Assembly: GCA_963718295.1 (NCBI GenBank)
Contig: CAVQYV010000010.1
Coordinates: 47,064 to 111,063 of the forward strand
DNA length: 64,000 bases
From: CAVQYV01 sp963718295 [NCBI: uncultured Methylomirabilota bacterium]
GTDB lineage: Bacteria; Methylomirabilota; Methylomirabilia; CAVQYV01
Direction: 5' to 3'
This document shows positions 19,663 to 28,987 of this stretch, one piece after another (positions within the stretch are counted from its first letter, which is position 1; the number at the start of each line of letters is the position of its first letter). Below the pieces are notes generated by a model, which worked only from the letters and a program-made list of their open reading frames with translations, was not told the origin of the DNA and made no database searches. The position numbers were made by a program, and so were the translations under genes.

Positions 19663-19687
19663 ATGTCAATAGTAAAGACCTGACCCC
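19663..19687 (+). repeat. REP-like 25-bp motif, family B (copy 2, beside the RAYT gene)
   Basis: ATGTCAATAGTAAAGACC followed by TGACCCC. It is identical over 25 bp to the copy at 28835-28859, 9 kb away, and lies directly upstream of the RAYT start codon. Confidence 0.7.
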
Positions 19688-20788
19688 TTACCTTAGCGGC
19701 AGATGGGCCTTTTCCAGGATGGAGGTCAAGGTGATGAGATTCTCGTTGGAGACAGGGTTCTCGCTGGACATCGCTATAGCGACCCTGTTGCCAGGGATGG
19801 CTTCCCGGAGGAGACTCGAGGCGCGCTCTCTCGTCGCCTGCGGCCCCAATTGATACACGGCATCAGGGAAGCCAATCCAGATGGCCTTGTCCTTCCACAG
19901 AGAGAGTGCCTCATCGAGGAGGAGATCCCCCATCGGGAGTGGGTGGAATCCCTCGATGATATCTATGGGGGTCTTGGGGATCAGCTCTTTCAGGACGGCC
20001 AGCCTGCCATCCATATGAACGGCCATGAGTTTGCCGTGCTGGTGTAACACCCTCGCCTGCTTCTCGTACTCGGGCATGAAGTACTTCTCGAAGATTCTCG
20101 GGCCAACGAGAGCCCCGTCAACGTTGTCCCCGCACATGGAGATGGGTGCCGGCGACTTTGCGGCTATCTCGTACAAGGGCTCCCGACTCTTGGAGGTGGC
20201 ACGCAGCAGGCCTTCCACCAGATCCGGGTAGTCAGCCAAGTGGAAGAAAAACCGTCCCCCCTCGCTCCCGACCCAGTAGATCAGCATCATCTGCAAAGGG
20301 GAATGGGGCAGATTATCCAGCACCACCCCTTCATCTCCGAGCCAGTCCATAGCCTGTTCAACGGGGAAGTAGTCGGCCAGATACTCCGTGTTCTCTACGA
20401 TATGCTGGACCACCTCATAATCCTCGGGTCCCTTGATCAAGTGGGAGGTCAGCCAGGGAGTCACCCCTCGCCAACTGCGGTTGGCGTGCCACTGACCCAC
20501 ACCAGGCTCTCGCCACTCCTCTTCGTAGACGCTGCCCACGGGGGTCGAGTAGGTGCGACGGATGACACTTTTCCCCTCCACCACAGCAGGAGTCTCGGTG
20601 ATCTGAACCGCGTGCAGTCGGGTCACGTATGGGGGCCGAAGCCAGTTCATGCCCATCCCTCGGTTCCGACATTCCCTTTCCGCCCAACCGGTCTGGCAGT
20701 GTCTCCAATAGTGGTAAAAGGGCAGCTTGTCGGCTTGCTGCCTGAGGGCAGACGCCATGATCCTTTCGCGACGGGTCATCTCGGCCAA
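19688..20788 (-). CDS. Uroporphyrinogen decarboxylase (URO-D) superfamily protein
   Basis: 366 residues. The start is probably the TTG at 20788, since GAGGAGG lies 7 nt upstream. The ATG at 20779 is 14 nt or more from it. The sequence has the URO-D fold pattern ('MTRRERIMASALRQQADKLPFYHYW', 'SMCGDNVDGALVGPRIFEKYFMPEYEKQ', 'HMDGRLAVLKELI', 'IEGFHPLPMGDL') but is closer to the corrinoid or methyl-transfer branch found in anaerobes than to HemE. The GDN and HMDG motifs would form the active site. Substrate unknown. No corrinoid protein is encoded beside it. Confidence 0.8.
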   Translation of the reverse strand: MAEMTRRERIMASALRQQADKLPFYHYWRHCQTGWAERECRNRGMGMNWLRPPYVTRLHAVQITETPAVVEGKSVIRRTYSTPVGSVYEEEWREPGVGQWHANRSWRGVTPWLTSHLIKGPEDYEVVQHIVENTEYLADYFPVEQAMDWLGDEGVVLDNLPHSPLQMMLIYWVGSEGGRFFFHLADYPDLVEGLLRATSKSREPLYEIAAKSPAPISMCGDNVDGALVGPRIFEKYFMPEYEKQARVLHQHGKLMAVHMDGRLAVLKELIPKTPIDIIEGFHPLPMGDLLLDEALSLWKDKAIWIGFPDAVYQLGPQATRERASSLLREAIPGNRVAIAMSSENPVSNENLITLTSILEKAHLPLR

Positions 20789-21146
20789 GAGATATCCTCC
20801 TCTTCTGTAAAGCGTGGACGGAACGATGGGAATTTGCTTTTGGGTCGGGTCGGGGTCCGGGATCCGTTCAGGCTGTGATCCCCCCTTTTACCCCGGATAT
20901 TTCTATACCAGCATCCGCAGAAGAGTCAATGGAAAAGGAATCGAGGGAATGGGATGCCGGAACTGAAGAGGCCGCCTTTCCCTGATAATTGAGGCTGGAT
21001 GAAGATATCCGGCCGGGAAAGACGGGAAAGATGAAAAAGCTCTTGAGAAAATTGGCCGAACGTATTATGAGTATACCGGCCAGACGGTACAAATGCCAGG
21101 AAATGCCAATAGGGTTGAATCAAGATTGAACGAGGGAGTGTGTTCC
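20789..21146. other. Divergent intergenic region upstream of the TetR-RND operon
   Basis: 358 bp without a gene. Near its right end there is a weak promoter-like pair (TTGAGA, 17 bp, TATGAG) and the inverted repeat described at 21074-21089. The rest shows no strong structure. Confidence 0.45.
21074..21089. promoter_or_regulatory. Candidate TetR operator (TACCG-N6-CGGTA)
   Basis: The perfect 16-bp inverted repeat TACCGGCCAGACGGTA lies about 60 bp upstream of the tetR start and directly downstream of a possible -10 region. Short palindromes of this kind next to a TetR-family gene are typical autoregulatory sites that also control the linked efflux pump. Assignment is inference. Confidence 0.45.
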
Positions 21147-21749
21147 ATGTGTTCACTGCCGAATTCCCAGGATGCCATTGTCGATGCCGCCGAGGCCGTG
21201 GTGCTCGAGGGCGGCGCCGCCCACATGACGCTTCACGCCGTGGCTGCGAAAGCGGGCGTAAGCAAGGGGGGTTTGCTATACCACTTCCCGACGAAAGAAA
21301 CGCTCCTGAAGGCAATGCTGGATCGACGCGTGCAACGTTACGAGGAATCGCGCAAAAGGAAATACGCAGAACTCCCAGCGGAGCCGGCCCGCGAAGTCAA
21401 GGCTTACGTCCTCTCAACCTTGGATCGCGACCGCAAGACGGACCGCATCGGTGCCGCCATCCTGGCTGCCGTCGCACATGATCCCAGCCTGCTGGAGCCT
21501 ATACGCGACGACTACCAGAGGCGCCTGGCCAAGCTGGCACCATCCGGCATCAGGTATGAGCGAGCGGCGGTCATTGCCCTCGCAGCAGATGGCCTGCGAC
21601 TTCTGGAGATTCTGTCTCTCTCCCCGCTGGAGGACAGGCAACGGAAACAGGTGATTGAGGAATTGCTCAGGCTCGCTGAAGAAGAAAGTCAAAATGCCGC
21701 AAAATGCAAACATTCGGGAAGGAAGATCCTCCGGAGGAAAAGCGGGTAA
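21147..21749 (+). CDS. TetR/AcrR-family transcriptional regulator
   Basis: 200 residues from the ATG at 21147 (GAGGGAG upstream). An ATG at 21093 would add 18 residues. The N-terminal HTH is typical: 'QDAIVDAAEAVVLEGGAAHMTLHAVAAKAGVSKGGLLYHFPTKETLLKAML'-type sequence in the usual order (recognition helix VSKGGLLYHFP). The C-terminal ligand domain is variable. It is followed 107 bp later by an RND adaptor and pump, so it is probably the local repressor, de-repressed by a pump substrate. Confidence 0.92.
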   Translation: MCSLPNSQDAIVDAAEAVVLEGGAAHMTLHAVAAKAGVSKGGLLYHFPTKETLLKAMLDRRVQRYEESRKRKYAELPAEPAREVKAYVLSTLDRDRKTDRIGAAILAAVAHDPSLLEPIRDDYQRRLAKLAPSGIRYERAAVIALAADGLRLLEILSLSPLEDRQRKQVIEELLRLAEEESQNAAKCKHSGRKILRRKSG

Positions 21750-21856
21750 GGCATGGGTGAATGCGTCTCATTGCTCCAGAGAAGACAACGCATTTCCAAT
21801 GGGCCTTTTGCATCGCCAAGGGAAAGCGCGCAGACAGGAACAAGGAGGAGCCTGGA

Positions 21857-23233
21857 ATGACATGGAAAGCATGGACGAATAGGAGGCCACGGTTCTGTTC
21901 TGTGAGCACCCTCATAGGGATGGCCTTTGGCTTAACGCTCCTTCTTCTGTCTGGATGCGAAAAGGGACGAGGACAACAAGCACCGTCCGCCCCAACCGTA
22001 GAGGTGATGGAGGTGATTCAGAAGGATGTTCCGGTCTATTCTGAATGGATCGGCTCAACGGATGGCTCTGTAAACGCCACGATCCGCGCGCAGGTCCAAG
22101 GGTATCTGATCAAGCAGCTTTACCGGGAAGGAGATCTGGTCAGGAAGGGGCAAATTCTCTTCGAGATCGACCCTCGGCCCTTTCAGGCTGCACTGGACCA
22201 GGCCAAGGCGGAATGCGACCAGGCAAAGGCTTCTATGGATAGGGCAAAGGCCAGTTTGGACCAGGCAAAGGCGGATGTGGCTCGGATGGAAGCGCAGTAT
22301 GCGACCGCCAAGGCCAACCTGAGGCGAATCAAAGATCTTGTCGAACAGGATCTCATGAGCCAGAAAGACCTCGATGAAGCCGTCGGCACCGAGCAGTCGG
22401 GGGGGGCCTCGGTCAGTGCAGCCCAGGCCGCCGCCAGTGCAGCCCAGGCCTCGATTTCTGCGGTCCAGGCCTCGGTCAGTGGGGCCCAGGCCGCATTGGA
22501 GAGGACCCGGCTCAGCTTGGGTTTCACGAAAATCATGTCGCCCGTCGACGGCATCGCGGGCATTGCCAAAGCGCAGATCGGAAATCTTGTCGGCCCTGGA
22601 TCCGTGGAGGAACTGACAACCGTTTCCAACGTGAATCCCATCAAAGTCTACGTCCCCATGAGCGAGCAGGAGTATATGAGGGACGGGCAGAACGTTGGGG
22701 CGCGCACTCAGCAGGTACTCGCGCTGATCCTTGCTGATGGCAGCGTTCATCCTCACAAGGGCACGTTTGCCTTTGCAGACCGCGAGGTGGATGTGAGGAC
22801 CGGCACGATCAAGGTCGCCGCCCTCTTCCCCAACCCGGGAAATCTCCTCCGGCCCGGACAATTCGCCCGGGTCCGTGCCCAGACCAGGATCAAGAAAGGG
22901 GCACTGCTGGCGCCCCAGCGGGCGGTCATGGAACTCCAGGGAAGCTACCAGGTGGCAGTGGTGGGCTCGGACAACAAGGTCGAAATACGGCCGGTGAAAG
23001 TGGCCGAGCGCGTCGATACTCTCTGGGTGATCGAGGAGGGGTTGAAGCCAGGGGAGAGGGTGGTAGTGGAAGGGGTCCAGAAAGTCAGACAGGGGATGAA
23101 TGTAAATCCGAAGCCCTTTGGCGGCGAACCTGGCGCCAGGCCGGAGATCAAGCCCCAAACCAAGCCAGAGGCGCCTGCCAAGCCTGAGCCGGAAGAAAAA
23201 ACCGCAGCGCCAGCAAAAACCGAGAAAAGGTAA
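21857..23233 (+). CDS. RND efflux periplasmic adaptor lipoprotein (AcrA type)
   Basis: 458 residues from the ATG at 21857 (AAGGAGGAG upstream). Lipoprotein signal: LTLLLLSGC. Domains in order: lipoyl half (RAQVQGYLIKQLYREGDLVRKGQILF), a long alpha-hairpin, second lipoyl half (FTKIMSPVDGIAGIAK), beta-barrel, and a Pro/Lys/Glu-rich tail of about 45 residues (PKPFGGEPGARPEIKPQTK...). The hairpin contains four consecutive 7-residue units of the type A-S-V-S-A-A-Q, coded by 21-bp near-repeats around 22405-22497. It partners the pump encoded 6 bp downstream. Confidence 0.93.
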   Translation: MTWKAWTNRRPRFCSVSTLIGMAFGLTLLLLSGCEKGRGQQAPSAPTVEVMEVIQKDVPVYSEWIGSTDGSVNATIRAQVQGYLIKQLYREGDLVRKGQILFEIDPRPFQAALDQAKAECDQAKASMDRAKASLDQAKADVARMEAQYATAKANLRRIKDLVEQDLMSQKDLDEAVGTEQSGGASVSAAQAAASAAQASISAVQASVSGAQAALERTRLSLGFTKIMSPVDGIAGIAKAQIGNLVGPGSVEELTTVSNVNPIKVYVPMSEQEYMRDGQNVGARTQQVLALILADGSVHPHKGTFAFADREVDVRTGTIKVAALFPNPGNLLRPGQFARVRAQTRIKKGALLAPQRAVMELQGSYQVAVVGSDNKVEIRPVKVAERVDTLWVIEEGLKPGERVVVEGVQKVRQGMNVNPKPFGGEPGARPEIKPQTKPEAPAKPEPEEKTAAPAKTEKR

Positions 23234-23239
23234 GCTGCC

Positions 23240-26200
23240 ATGTCAAGGTTCTTTATCGATCGTCCCATCGTGGCCATGGTCATCTCCATCATCTTCGTCA
23301 TCTTGGGCCTCGTGGCCTTGGTGGGATTGCCGGTGTCTCAGTTCCCGGAGATCATCCCCCCGGAGATCCAGCTCCAGACTGCCTATGTCGGTGCGGACGC
23401 AGAAACGTTGGAGCAGGCCGTCGCCATCCCCCTGGAGCAACAGATGAGCGGCGTCGATAATATGAACTACATGTATTCCATAAACGCCAATAATGGCGTG
23501 ATGAGGATGTTCGTCAACTTCGACGTGAAAAGCAATCCAAACACGGACCATGTCCTCACCGTGATCAGACAGAATCAGGCCCAATCCCAGTTTCCTCTGG
23601 ATGTCCGCAATTATGGTTTCACCATCCAGAAATCTCGATCCTCCGTGTTGATCCTATTTGCCCTCACCTCGCCTCATGGGACCTACGATGGCGAGTTCCT
23701 CTCCAACTACGCCATCATCAACCTCATAGACCCACTTCTGCGCGTGCCCGGCATTGCCATGGTGAATGTCTTTGGTGCGGGCCAGTATGCGATGCGGATC
23801 TGGGTGAGGCCCGATACGCTGGCCAAGCTCGGCATCACCGTCGCCGAAATCGTCAGTGCCGTCCAGAAGCAAAATGCGGTCAATCCGTCTGGACAGCTCA
23901 GCGGAGAGCCGGCCCCCCCAGGGCAGGAATTCACCTACGCGGTCCGCACCCAAGGCCGCCTCATCACGAATGAGGAGTTCGGCCAGATCGTTGTTCGTGC
24001 TCAACCCGACGGATCGATCGTTCGCTTAAGGGACGTGGCTCGGATCGAGTTGGGGGCGCAGGCCTACAGCATCAGGGATCGGCTGGACAGCCAACCTGCT
24101 GCGGGGATGGCGATCTACCAGTTGCCGGGCTCCAATGCCATTGCCACAGCCAAAGCCGCTAGGAAAGTGATGGAGGAGGCCAAGAAGCGATTCCCGGCCG
24201 ATATGGACTACGGGGACGTCCTCGACACCACCCGGAGCGTCACGGAGGGGATCAACGAGATCACCAAGACCCTCTTTCAAGCCTTGTTACTCGTGATCCT
24301 GGTCGTATTCCTCTTTTTGCAGAACTGGAGGGCAACCCTCATCCCCGCCCTGGCAGTCCCCGTCTCCCTCATCGGCACCTTTGCTGTCTTCCCGCTTCTC
24401 GGATTCTCGATCAATACCCTGTCCCTCTTTGGCCTGGTTCTGGCCATAGGCCTGGTCGTTGACGATGCCATCGTGGTGGTGGAGGCGGTCGAACGCCATA
24501 TCGAGGAAGGCATGTCCCCCAAGCAGGCGGCGTTCCAGGCCATGGAAGAAGTTTCGGGGCCGGTGGTGGCCATTGCCTTGATCCTCTCGGCCGTATTCGT
24601 TCCCACGATCTTCGTTCCGGGCATCACCGGCAGGCTCTACCAACAATTTGCCGTGACGGTAGCCATCTCAGTCCTCATCTCGGCCTTTAACGCTCTCAGC
24701 CTCAGTCCTGCGCTTTGTGCCCTCCTCCTCAAGCCAAGACAGGAAGCACGTGGACCGCTGGCCCCCTTTTTTAGGGGGTTCAACCGCCTCTTCAAGAGGG
24801 CCTCTAACGGCTATCTTGGCGTGTGTGGCACTCTGATTCGCAAAAGTGTCTTCAGCCTCCTATTCCTGTTGGGAATCGCGATCTTTGCGGGACTGATCGG
24901 CAAAGGAATCCCCAAGGAGTTCCTGCCGGAAGAAGATCAAGGTTACCTTTTCGTGAATGTCTCCTTGCCCGATGCCGCCTCGCTGCAGCGCACCGACGAT
25001 GTCTGCAGACAAATTGACGAGATCGTCAAGAACACCCCCGGCGTTGAACACTACCTGACGGTCGTTGGCATCAGCTTGCTGAGCATTGCTCAGAATACAT
25101 ACAACGGGTTCTATTTTGCGCCCTTGAAGCACTGGAAAGACCGGAAGAAGCCCGAGGAGAAATACCAGGCCATCATGGCCCATCTGAACCGGGAACTCGC
25201 TAAATTGCCACAAGCCATCGCCTTTTGCTTTCCTCCCCCTGCCATTCCGGGCATCGGAACGGCCGGAGGCGTCACGATGGTCCTCGAGGACCGAGCGGGT
25301 AAGGACATCCCCTTCCTCGCGCAGAATGTCAATAAGTTCATCGAGGAGGCGCGCAAGAGGCCGGAGCTCTCGCGCGTGACGACCACCTTTCTCCCCTCCG
25401 TGCCCCAAGTTTACGTCAACGTAGATCGGGACAAAGTGCTCAAGCAAGGCATCGATCTCGCAGAGGTCTATCAAACTCTTCAGGCCTTCATGGGAGGAAC
25501 CTTCGTCAATTACTTCAATCGCTTCGGTCGGCAGTGGCAGGTCTACGTTCAGGCGGAGGGAGAATTCCGTACCAAGGCAGAGAACGTGGGGCAGTTCTAT
25601 GTGCGCAATAATAGGGGTAATCCTGTGCCCCTTTCATCGGTGACCAGCATTGAGTCCCGTGTCGGTCCTGAATTTACGATGCGATACAATCTGTATCGGT
25701 GCGCCCAGATCAATGCCATGGCCAAGCCCGGCTTCAGCTCCGCGCAGGCCATGAAGGCGCTCGAAGAGGTCTTTGCCCAGAAGATGCCGAAAGAGATGGG
25801 TTACGACTACCTCGGCATGAGTTTCCAGGAGAAAAAGGCTCAGGAAGGGATATCGGCGTGGGTCATCTTCGGGTTCTCCCTGCTATGCGTTTTCCTCATC
25901 CTCGCCGCCCTGTATGAGAGCTGGTCGCTGCCCCTCAGCGTCTTGCTCGTAACCCCCGTCGCCGTCTTTGGGGCCTTGGCCGCGATCTGGCTGCGCGGCC
26001 AGGCCAGCAACGTCTATGCCCAGATCGGCCTCATCGTGCTCATTGGTCTCTCGGCGAAGAATGCCATCCTGATCGTCGAGTTTGCCAAGAAGCGGCACGA
26101 GTTGGGGAAGTCCCTTACTGATGCCGCCCTGGAAGGGGGCCGTTTGCGTCTGAGGCCCATCCTCATGACCTCGTTTGCCTTCATCTTTGGGGTCATGCCC

Positions 26201-26392
26201 CTTGCCTTTTCTACCGGGGCCGGGGCGGTGGCGCGACAGATCATGGGCACTGCCGTCATGGGCGGCACTGCTGCTGCATCGCTGATCGCCATCTTCCTCA
26301 TCCCCGTGACCTTTTACGTGGTCGGAAAACTCTCTCGTCGTGGCAGGCAAGAAGAACAACAGACGAAAAAAGGGCGGAAAAGCCACGAGTAA
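23240..26392 (+). CDS. RND multidrug efflux pump permease (AcrB-like, HAE1 family)
   Basis: 1050 residues beginning MSRFFIDRPIVAMVISII, a canonical AcrB-type start. The TM4 relay aspartates are in 'LVLAIGLVVDDAIVVVEAVERH', and the second repeat has 'IGLIVLIGLSAKNAILIVEFAKKR' and the 'GGRLRLRPILMTSFAFIFGVMPL' region. It forms the inner-membrane trimer of a tripartite proton-driven exporter with the adaptor upstream. An outer-membrane channel gene is absent from the cluster, so a TolC-like protein encoded elsewhere would be needed. Confidence 0.95.
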   Translation: MSRFFIDRPIVAMVISIIFVILGLVALVGLPVSQFPEIIPPEIQLQTAYVGADAETLEQAVAIPLEQQMSGVDNMNYMYSINANNGVMRMFVNFDVKSNPNTDHVLTVIRQNQAQSQFPLDVRNYGFTIQKSRSSVLILFALTSPHGTYDGEFLSNYAIINLIDPLLRVPGIAMVNVFGAGQYAMRIWVRPDTLAKLGITVAEIVSAVQKQNAVNPSGQLSGEPAPPGQEFTYAVRTQGRLITNEEFGQIVVRAQPDGSIVRLRDVARIELGAQAYSIRDRLDSQPAAGMAIYQLPGSNAIATAKAARKVMEEAKKRFPADMDYGDVLDTTRSVTEGINEITKTLFQALLLVILVVFLFLQNWRATLIPALAVPVSLIGTFAVFPLLGFSINTLSLFGLVLAIGLVVDDAIVVVEAVERHIEEGMSPKQAAFQAMEEVSGPVVAIALILSAVFVPTIFVPGITGRLYQQFAVTVAISVLISAFNALSLSPALCALLLKPRQEARGPLAPFFRGFNRLFKRASNGYLGVCGTLIRKSVFSLLFLLGIAIFAGLIGKGIPKEFLPEEDQGYLFVNVSLPDAASLQRTDDVCRQIDEIVKNTPGVEHYLTVVGISLLSIAQNTYNGFYFAPLKHWKDRKKPEEKYQAIMAHLNRELAKLPQAIAFCFPPPAIPGIGTAGGVTMVLEDRAGKDIPFLAQNVNKFIEEARKRPELSRVTTTFLPSVPQVYVNVDRDKVLKQGIDLAEVYQTLQAFMGGTFVNYFNRFGRQWQVYVQAEGEFRTKAENVGQFYVRNNRGNPVPLSSVTSIESRVGPEFTMRYNLYRCAQINAMAKPGFSSAQAMKALEEVFAQKMPKEMGYDYLGMSFQEKKAQEGISAWVIFGFSLLCVFLILAALYESWSLPLSVLLVTPVAVFGALAAIWLRGQASNVYAQIGLIVLIGLSAKNAILIVEFAKKRHELGKSLTDAALEGGRLRLRPILMTSFAFIFGVMPLAFSTGAGAVARQIMGTAVMGGTAAASLIAIFLIPVTFYVVGKLSRRGRQEEQQTKKGRKSHE

Positions 26393-26584
26393 CGTTATCG
26401 GGGAAGCACTGGAAAAGGGGATCGCCCGCTAAGTTCGGACAAGGACGAGGGGGGTTATTCTCACGGCAACCAAAGGCGAAACAGGATCTCGGCTTTCCTG
26501 CCTGCGATGACCGACTGGTTTGGGATGTATGGATGTCTTCCTATCATTCAACATAACAGGGAACCCATCGATGAGGAGGATAAC

Positions 26585-27046
26585 ATGAGCGCGGAAAAAA
26601 GGTTGAAGGAAATGGGGATCTCGTTGCCGGCGACCCCGAAACCGGTAGCCAATTACGTACCCTCTGTGAGGGTGGGAAATCTTCTTTTCGTTTCCGGGCA
26701 TGGACCCTATAACGATGGAAAGGCGATGATTTCGGGAAAACTGGGAAAAGATCTGACCGTGGAAGAGGGTTATCAGACGGCCCGCAACGTCGCCTTGAAT
26801 GCCCTCTCCTCGGTCAAGGCCGCGCTGGGGGACTTGGACAAAGTCCGGCGCGTGGTCAAACTCCTGGGGATGGTCAACTGTACTGAGGACTTCAAAGATC
26901 AACCGAAGGTGATCAACGGGGCCTCGGACCTGCTGGTAGAGATCTTCGGGGAAGCAGGGAAGCATGCGCGCTCGGCCGTAGGAATGCAAGCCTTGCCCAA
27001 TGGAATTCCAGTAGAGATCGAGATGATCCTGGAAGTCGGTTCATAA
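26585..27046 (+). CDS. RidA/YjgF-family protein
   Basis: 153 residues from the ATG at 26585, preceded by a perfect GAGGAGG. Belongs to the RidA superfamily of small trimeric proteins, the best-known members of which hydrolyse reactive enamines/imines. Family segments: 'VGNLLFVSGHGPYNDGK', 'YQTARNVALNALSSVKAALGDLDKVRRVVKLLGMVNC' and 'GKHARSAVGMQALPNGIPVEIEMI'. The conserved active-site Arg lies in the last of these (ARSAVG). A decayed, secreted paralog is at 62173-62734. Confidence 0.92.
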   Translation: MSAEKRLKEMGISLPATPKPVANYVPSVRVGNLLFVSGHGPYNDGKAMISGKLGKDLTVEEGYQTARNVALNALSSVKAALGDLDKVRRVVKLLGMVNCTEDFKDQPKVINGASDLLVEIFGEAGKHARSAVGMQALPNGIPVEIEMILEVGS

Positions 27047-27197
27047 CTTGATGCTGACCTCCGGAGTCTTGGTCGGGATATGTCGGCAGGATCTGCTCGT
27101 CGGAGTCAGTTGAGGGTGCGATTCAGGGTTTGCCTTTTGCCTTTTCGTCTTCTTTCTTGTTAGAGGGGATGATGGCGAGCAGCAGCTAAGGAGGCGG

Positions 27198-27255
27198 ATG
27201 TCAAGAGTAAAGACTTGACCCCTTTGGTCCCCCTTTGGTCCCCCTTTGGTCCCTC
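27198..27255 (+). repeat. REP-like family-B motif followed by three 11-bp tandem repeats
   Basis: ATGTCAAGAGTAAAGACT then TGACCCC (27198-27222) is a family-B copy with two substitutions. It runs directly into three tandem units of CTTTGGTCCCC (27222-27253) that reach the stop codon of the DUF362 gene. Confidence 0.6.
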
Positions 27256-28492
27256 ATACTGCAGGTTTTGCCTTGAAGACCGACATTTCACTTTCTGTCT
27301 TGGTGACCTTGTGAACCAGGATGCCGGCATAGGGGTTGTATATGCCCCCGCGCCCATTGATGATGATGCGCGCATCCGTCAGCCACCGGTCAACCCCTGA
27401 AAACTGTGGATGATGCCGGGGATTCTTGTCGATTGGGTAAAGGATGTATTTGGCGGCACAATAGTCCAAGGCCACGGGGTCCTGGCTTGCCATAATCTGG
27501 TTGGTCCGAATGGTAGTGTCTGAAGGGTAGCCCTTGAGGGAGAGATGGGAGGCCCAGATTGCATCCACTATATTCAGTATCGGGGTTCTGATCGAAACCA
27601 CCATCTTTCCGCAAGTCCCCCCGAGCCCGCTGTAGTGGCGCCAGTCTTTGTGTCCGTCGACCATGGATAGAATGCCGTAGAAGTGTTTGAGGGATTCAGT
27701 GATCTCCGATCCGCCCTCGTCGTGGTGTTTGAGTACGGGAACATTGATCAGCTTGAGATTCTGTGTATACCCGTTTCCCTGCCAGATTCCCTCCCGCAAC
27801 TCCACTCTATGGCCGCCCTTTGTTGTGAAACAAGGATAGGAGACATTCTCAAAGGTCCGATACCCGTCGGTAACATGGTCATCAGCCCCGATGAACTTGT
27901 TTCTTATGCTGTCCAGAAGATAGTAGGATACCCTGGAGTCCTTGAAGATTTGATCCACGAGGTGGACAAAGCTATGGGTCGTATCATTCGCATTGGCCTG
28001 GACGCTCCCATCAGGGTAGCCCGACTTGGTATCGCAATTGAGACTCCCGCGACCCTGGCCGTTCTCGATGATCACCACCTCGCCTCTAAACCTGCCTGGA
28101 TGATCCCGAATTCTCTGGATGAGCCCGCGGATCAGGTCACTGTTCGTACATCCACGATACTTCCATTGTGCGTTCACTTTGATCAGAACTACATCGTCTG
28201 CTTCGATCATTCCCCAAGGACCACTCGTCGTGGTCAGCAAATTCGAGCGATAGAACTTTAGCCCTTTCATCCCCATCCAATGGAGAAGAGCGTCGATTCC
28301 CTTATGCCGGTTGGGCCGACGGGGATCCACAAAAGGGTCATCCGGGATGCTCCAGATCCAAAAGATCGGATTGGACGTGGAGGTCGCCGCTTTCACCTGG
28401 CGAATAGAAGGGAACGAAAGCAAGGAAAGGGTTCCGGCGGCCGATTGGATGAGGAATTTTCTCCGGCTGATACATTCGCTTGAAAAACCCAT
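27254..28492 (-). CDS. Tat-exported DUF362-domain protein
   Basis: 412 residues from the ATG at 28492, preceded by GAGGAGG with ideal spacing. The N-terminus carries a twin-arginine signal (SRRKFLIQSAAGTLSLLSFP). The body resembles DUF362 proteins: 'DDVVLIKVNAQWKYRGCTNSDLIRGLIQRI', 'VVIIENGQG', 'NVPVLKHHDEGGSEITESLKHFYGILS' and 'QDPVALDYCAAKYILYPI'. Usual [4Fe-4S] ferredoxin cysteine motifs are not present, unlike some DUF362 members. Tat export suggests a prefolded or cofactor-bearing periplasmic protein. Function unknown. No linked redox partner. Confidence 0.8.
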   Translation of the reverse strand: MGFSSECISRRKFLIQSAAGTLSLLSFPSIRQVKAATSTSNPIFWIWSIPDDPFVDPRRPNRHKGIDALLHWMGMKGLKFYRSNLLTTTSGPWGMIEADDVVLIKVNAQWKYRGCTNSDLIRGLIQRIRDHPGRFRGEVVIIENGQGRGSLNCDTKSGYPDGSVQANANDTTHSFVHLVDQIFKDSRVSYYLLDSIRNKFIGADDHVTDGYRTFENVSYPCFTTKGGHRVELREGIWQGNGYTQNLKLINVPVLKHHDEGGSEITESLKHFYGILSMVDGHKDWRHYSGLGGTCGKMVVSIRTPILNIVDAIWASHLSLKGYPSDTTIRTNQIMASQDPVALDYCAAKYILYPIDKNPRHHPQFSGVDRWLTDARIIINGRGGIYNPYAGILVHKVTKTESEMSVFKAKPAV

Positions 28493-28987
28493 TCTATCCT
28501 CCTCTTGTGTATTTCTAGGGCAGATCGCTGCGTCGCCAGATCGCCGCTTGCCTACCCCCAGACGATGCCGACAGCCAGGAGACGACCAAAGGACACAGTA
28601 AAGACCCAAGGCAAGCAATTGTTTTTGTGAACAGAAACAATTGCGCGAAAGAAATGGCTTTGGTTGGTTCTCCTCTTCGCGTCCGCGCATCGCAGCACGG
28701 GCTATTCCCAGGAATTCCAATCGACAATCGCCCTTTTCTGGTTGGCCCGACGGACCGTAGAGTAGCAGTTGAGGGAAGGGGATGTCAAGAAAAGGCCTGT
28801 GTCGCTTTGCACCTGACCTCGATGTCAATAAGAGATGTCAATAGTAAAGACCTGACCCCCTTTTGGCTTTACAAAGGAAATGAGATGTGAAATAGTCTTA
28901 TTGCGTCAAGAAGTCCGGCGCTCGCTTCTTTTCTCTGGCCACGGATTGGTTTTCCGTTCCCCCCTATAGAACACAAAAGAGGCAGAG
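28493..28987. other. Intergenic region with REP-like motif
   Basis: 495 bp without a supported gene, between the divergent DUF362 and ThDP-enzyme genes. The only structure I can support is the family-B motif at 28835-28859, itself preceded by a partial second copy of its first half (GATGTCAATAAG, 28821-28832). Confidence 0.5.
28835..28859 (+). repeat. REP-like 25-bp motif, family B (copy 4)
   Basis: Identical over all 25 bp to the copy beside the RAYT gene (19663-19687). Confidence 0.7.

Noticed and set aside
22382-22497. Tandem GGCCCAGGCC-like units as a CRISPR or minisatellite locus
   Set aside because: They are in frame inside the adaptor's coiled coil (21-bp units coding heptads) and have no spacers. 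No CRISPR array was seen in the window.
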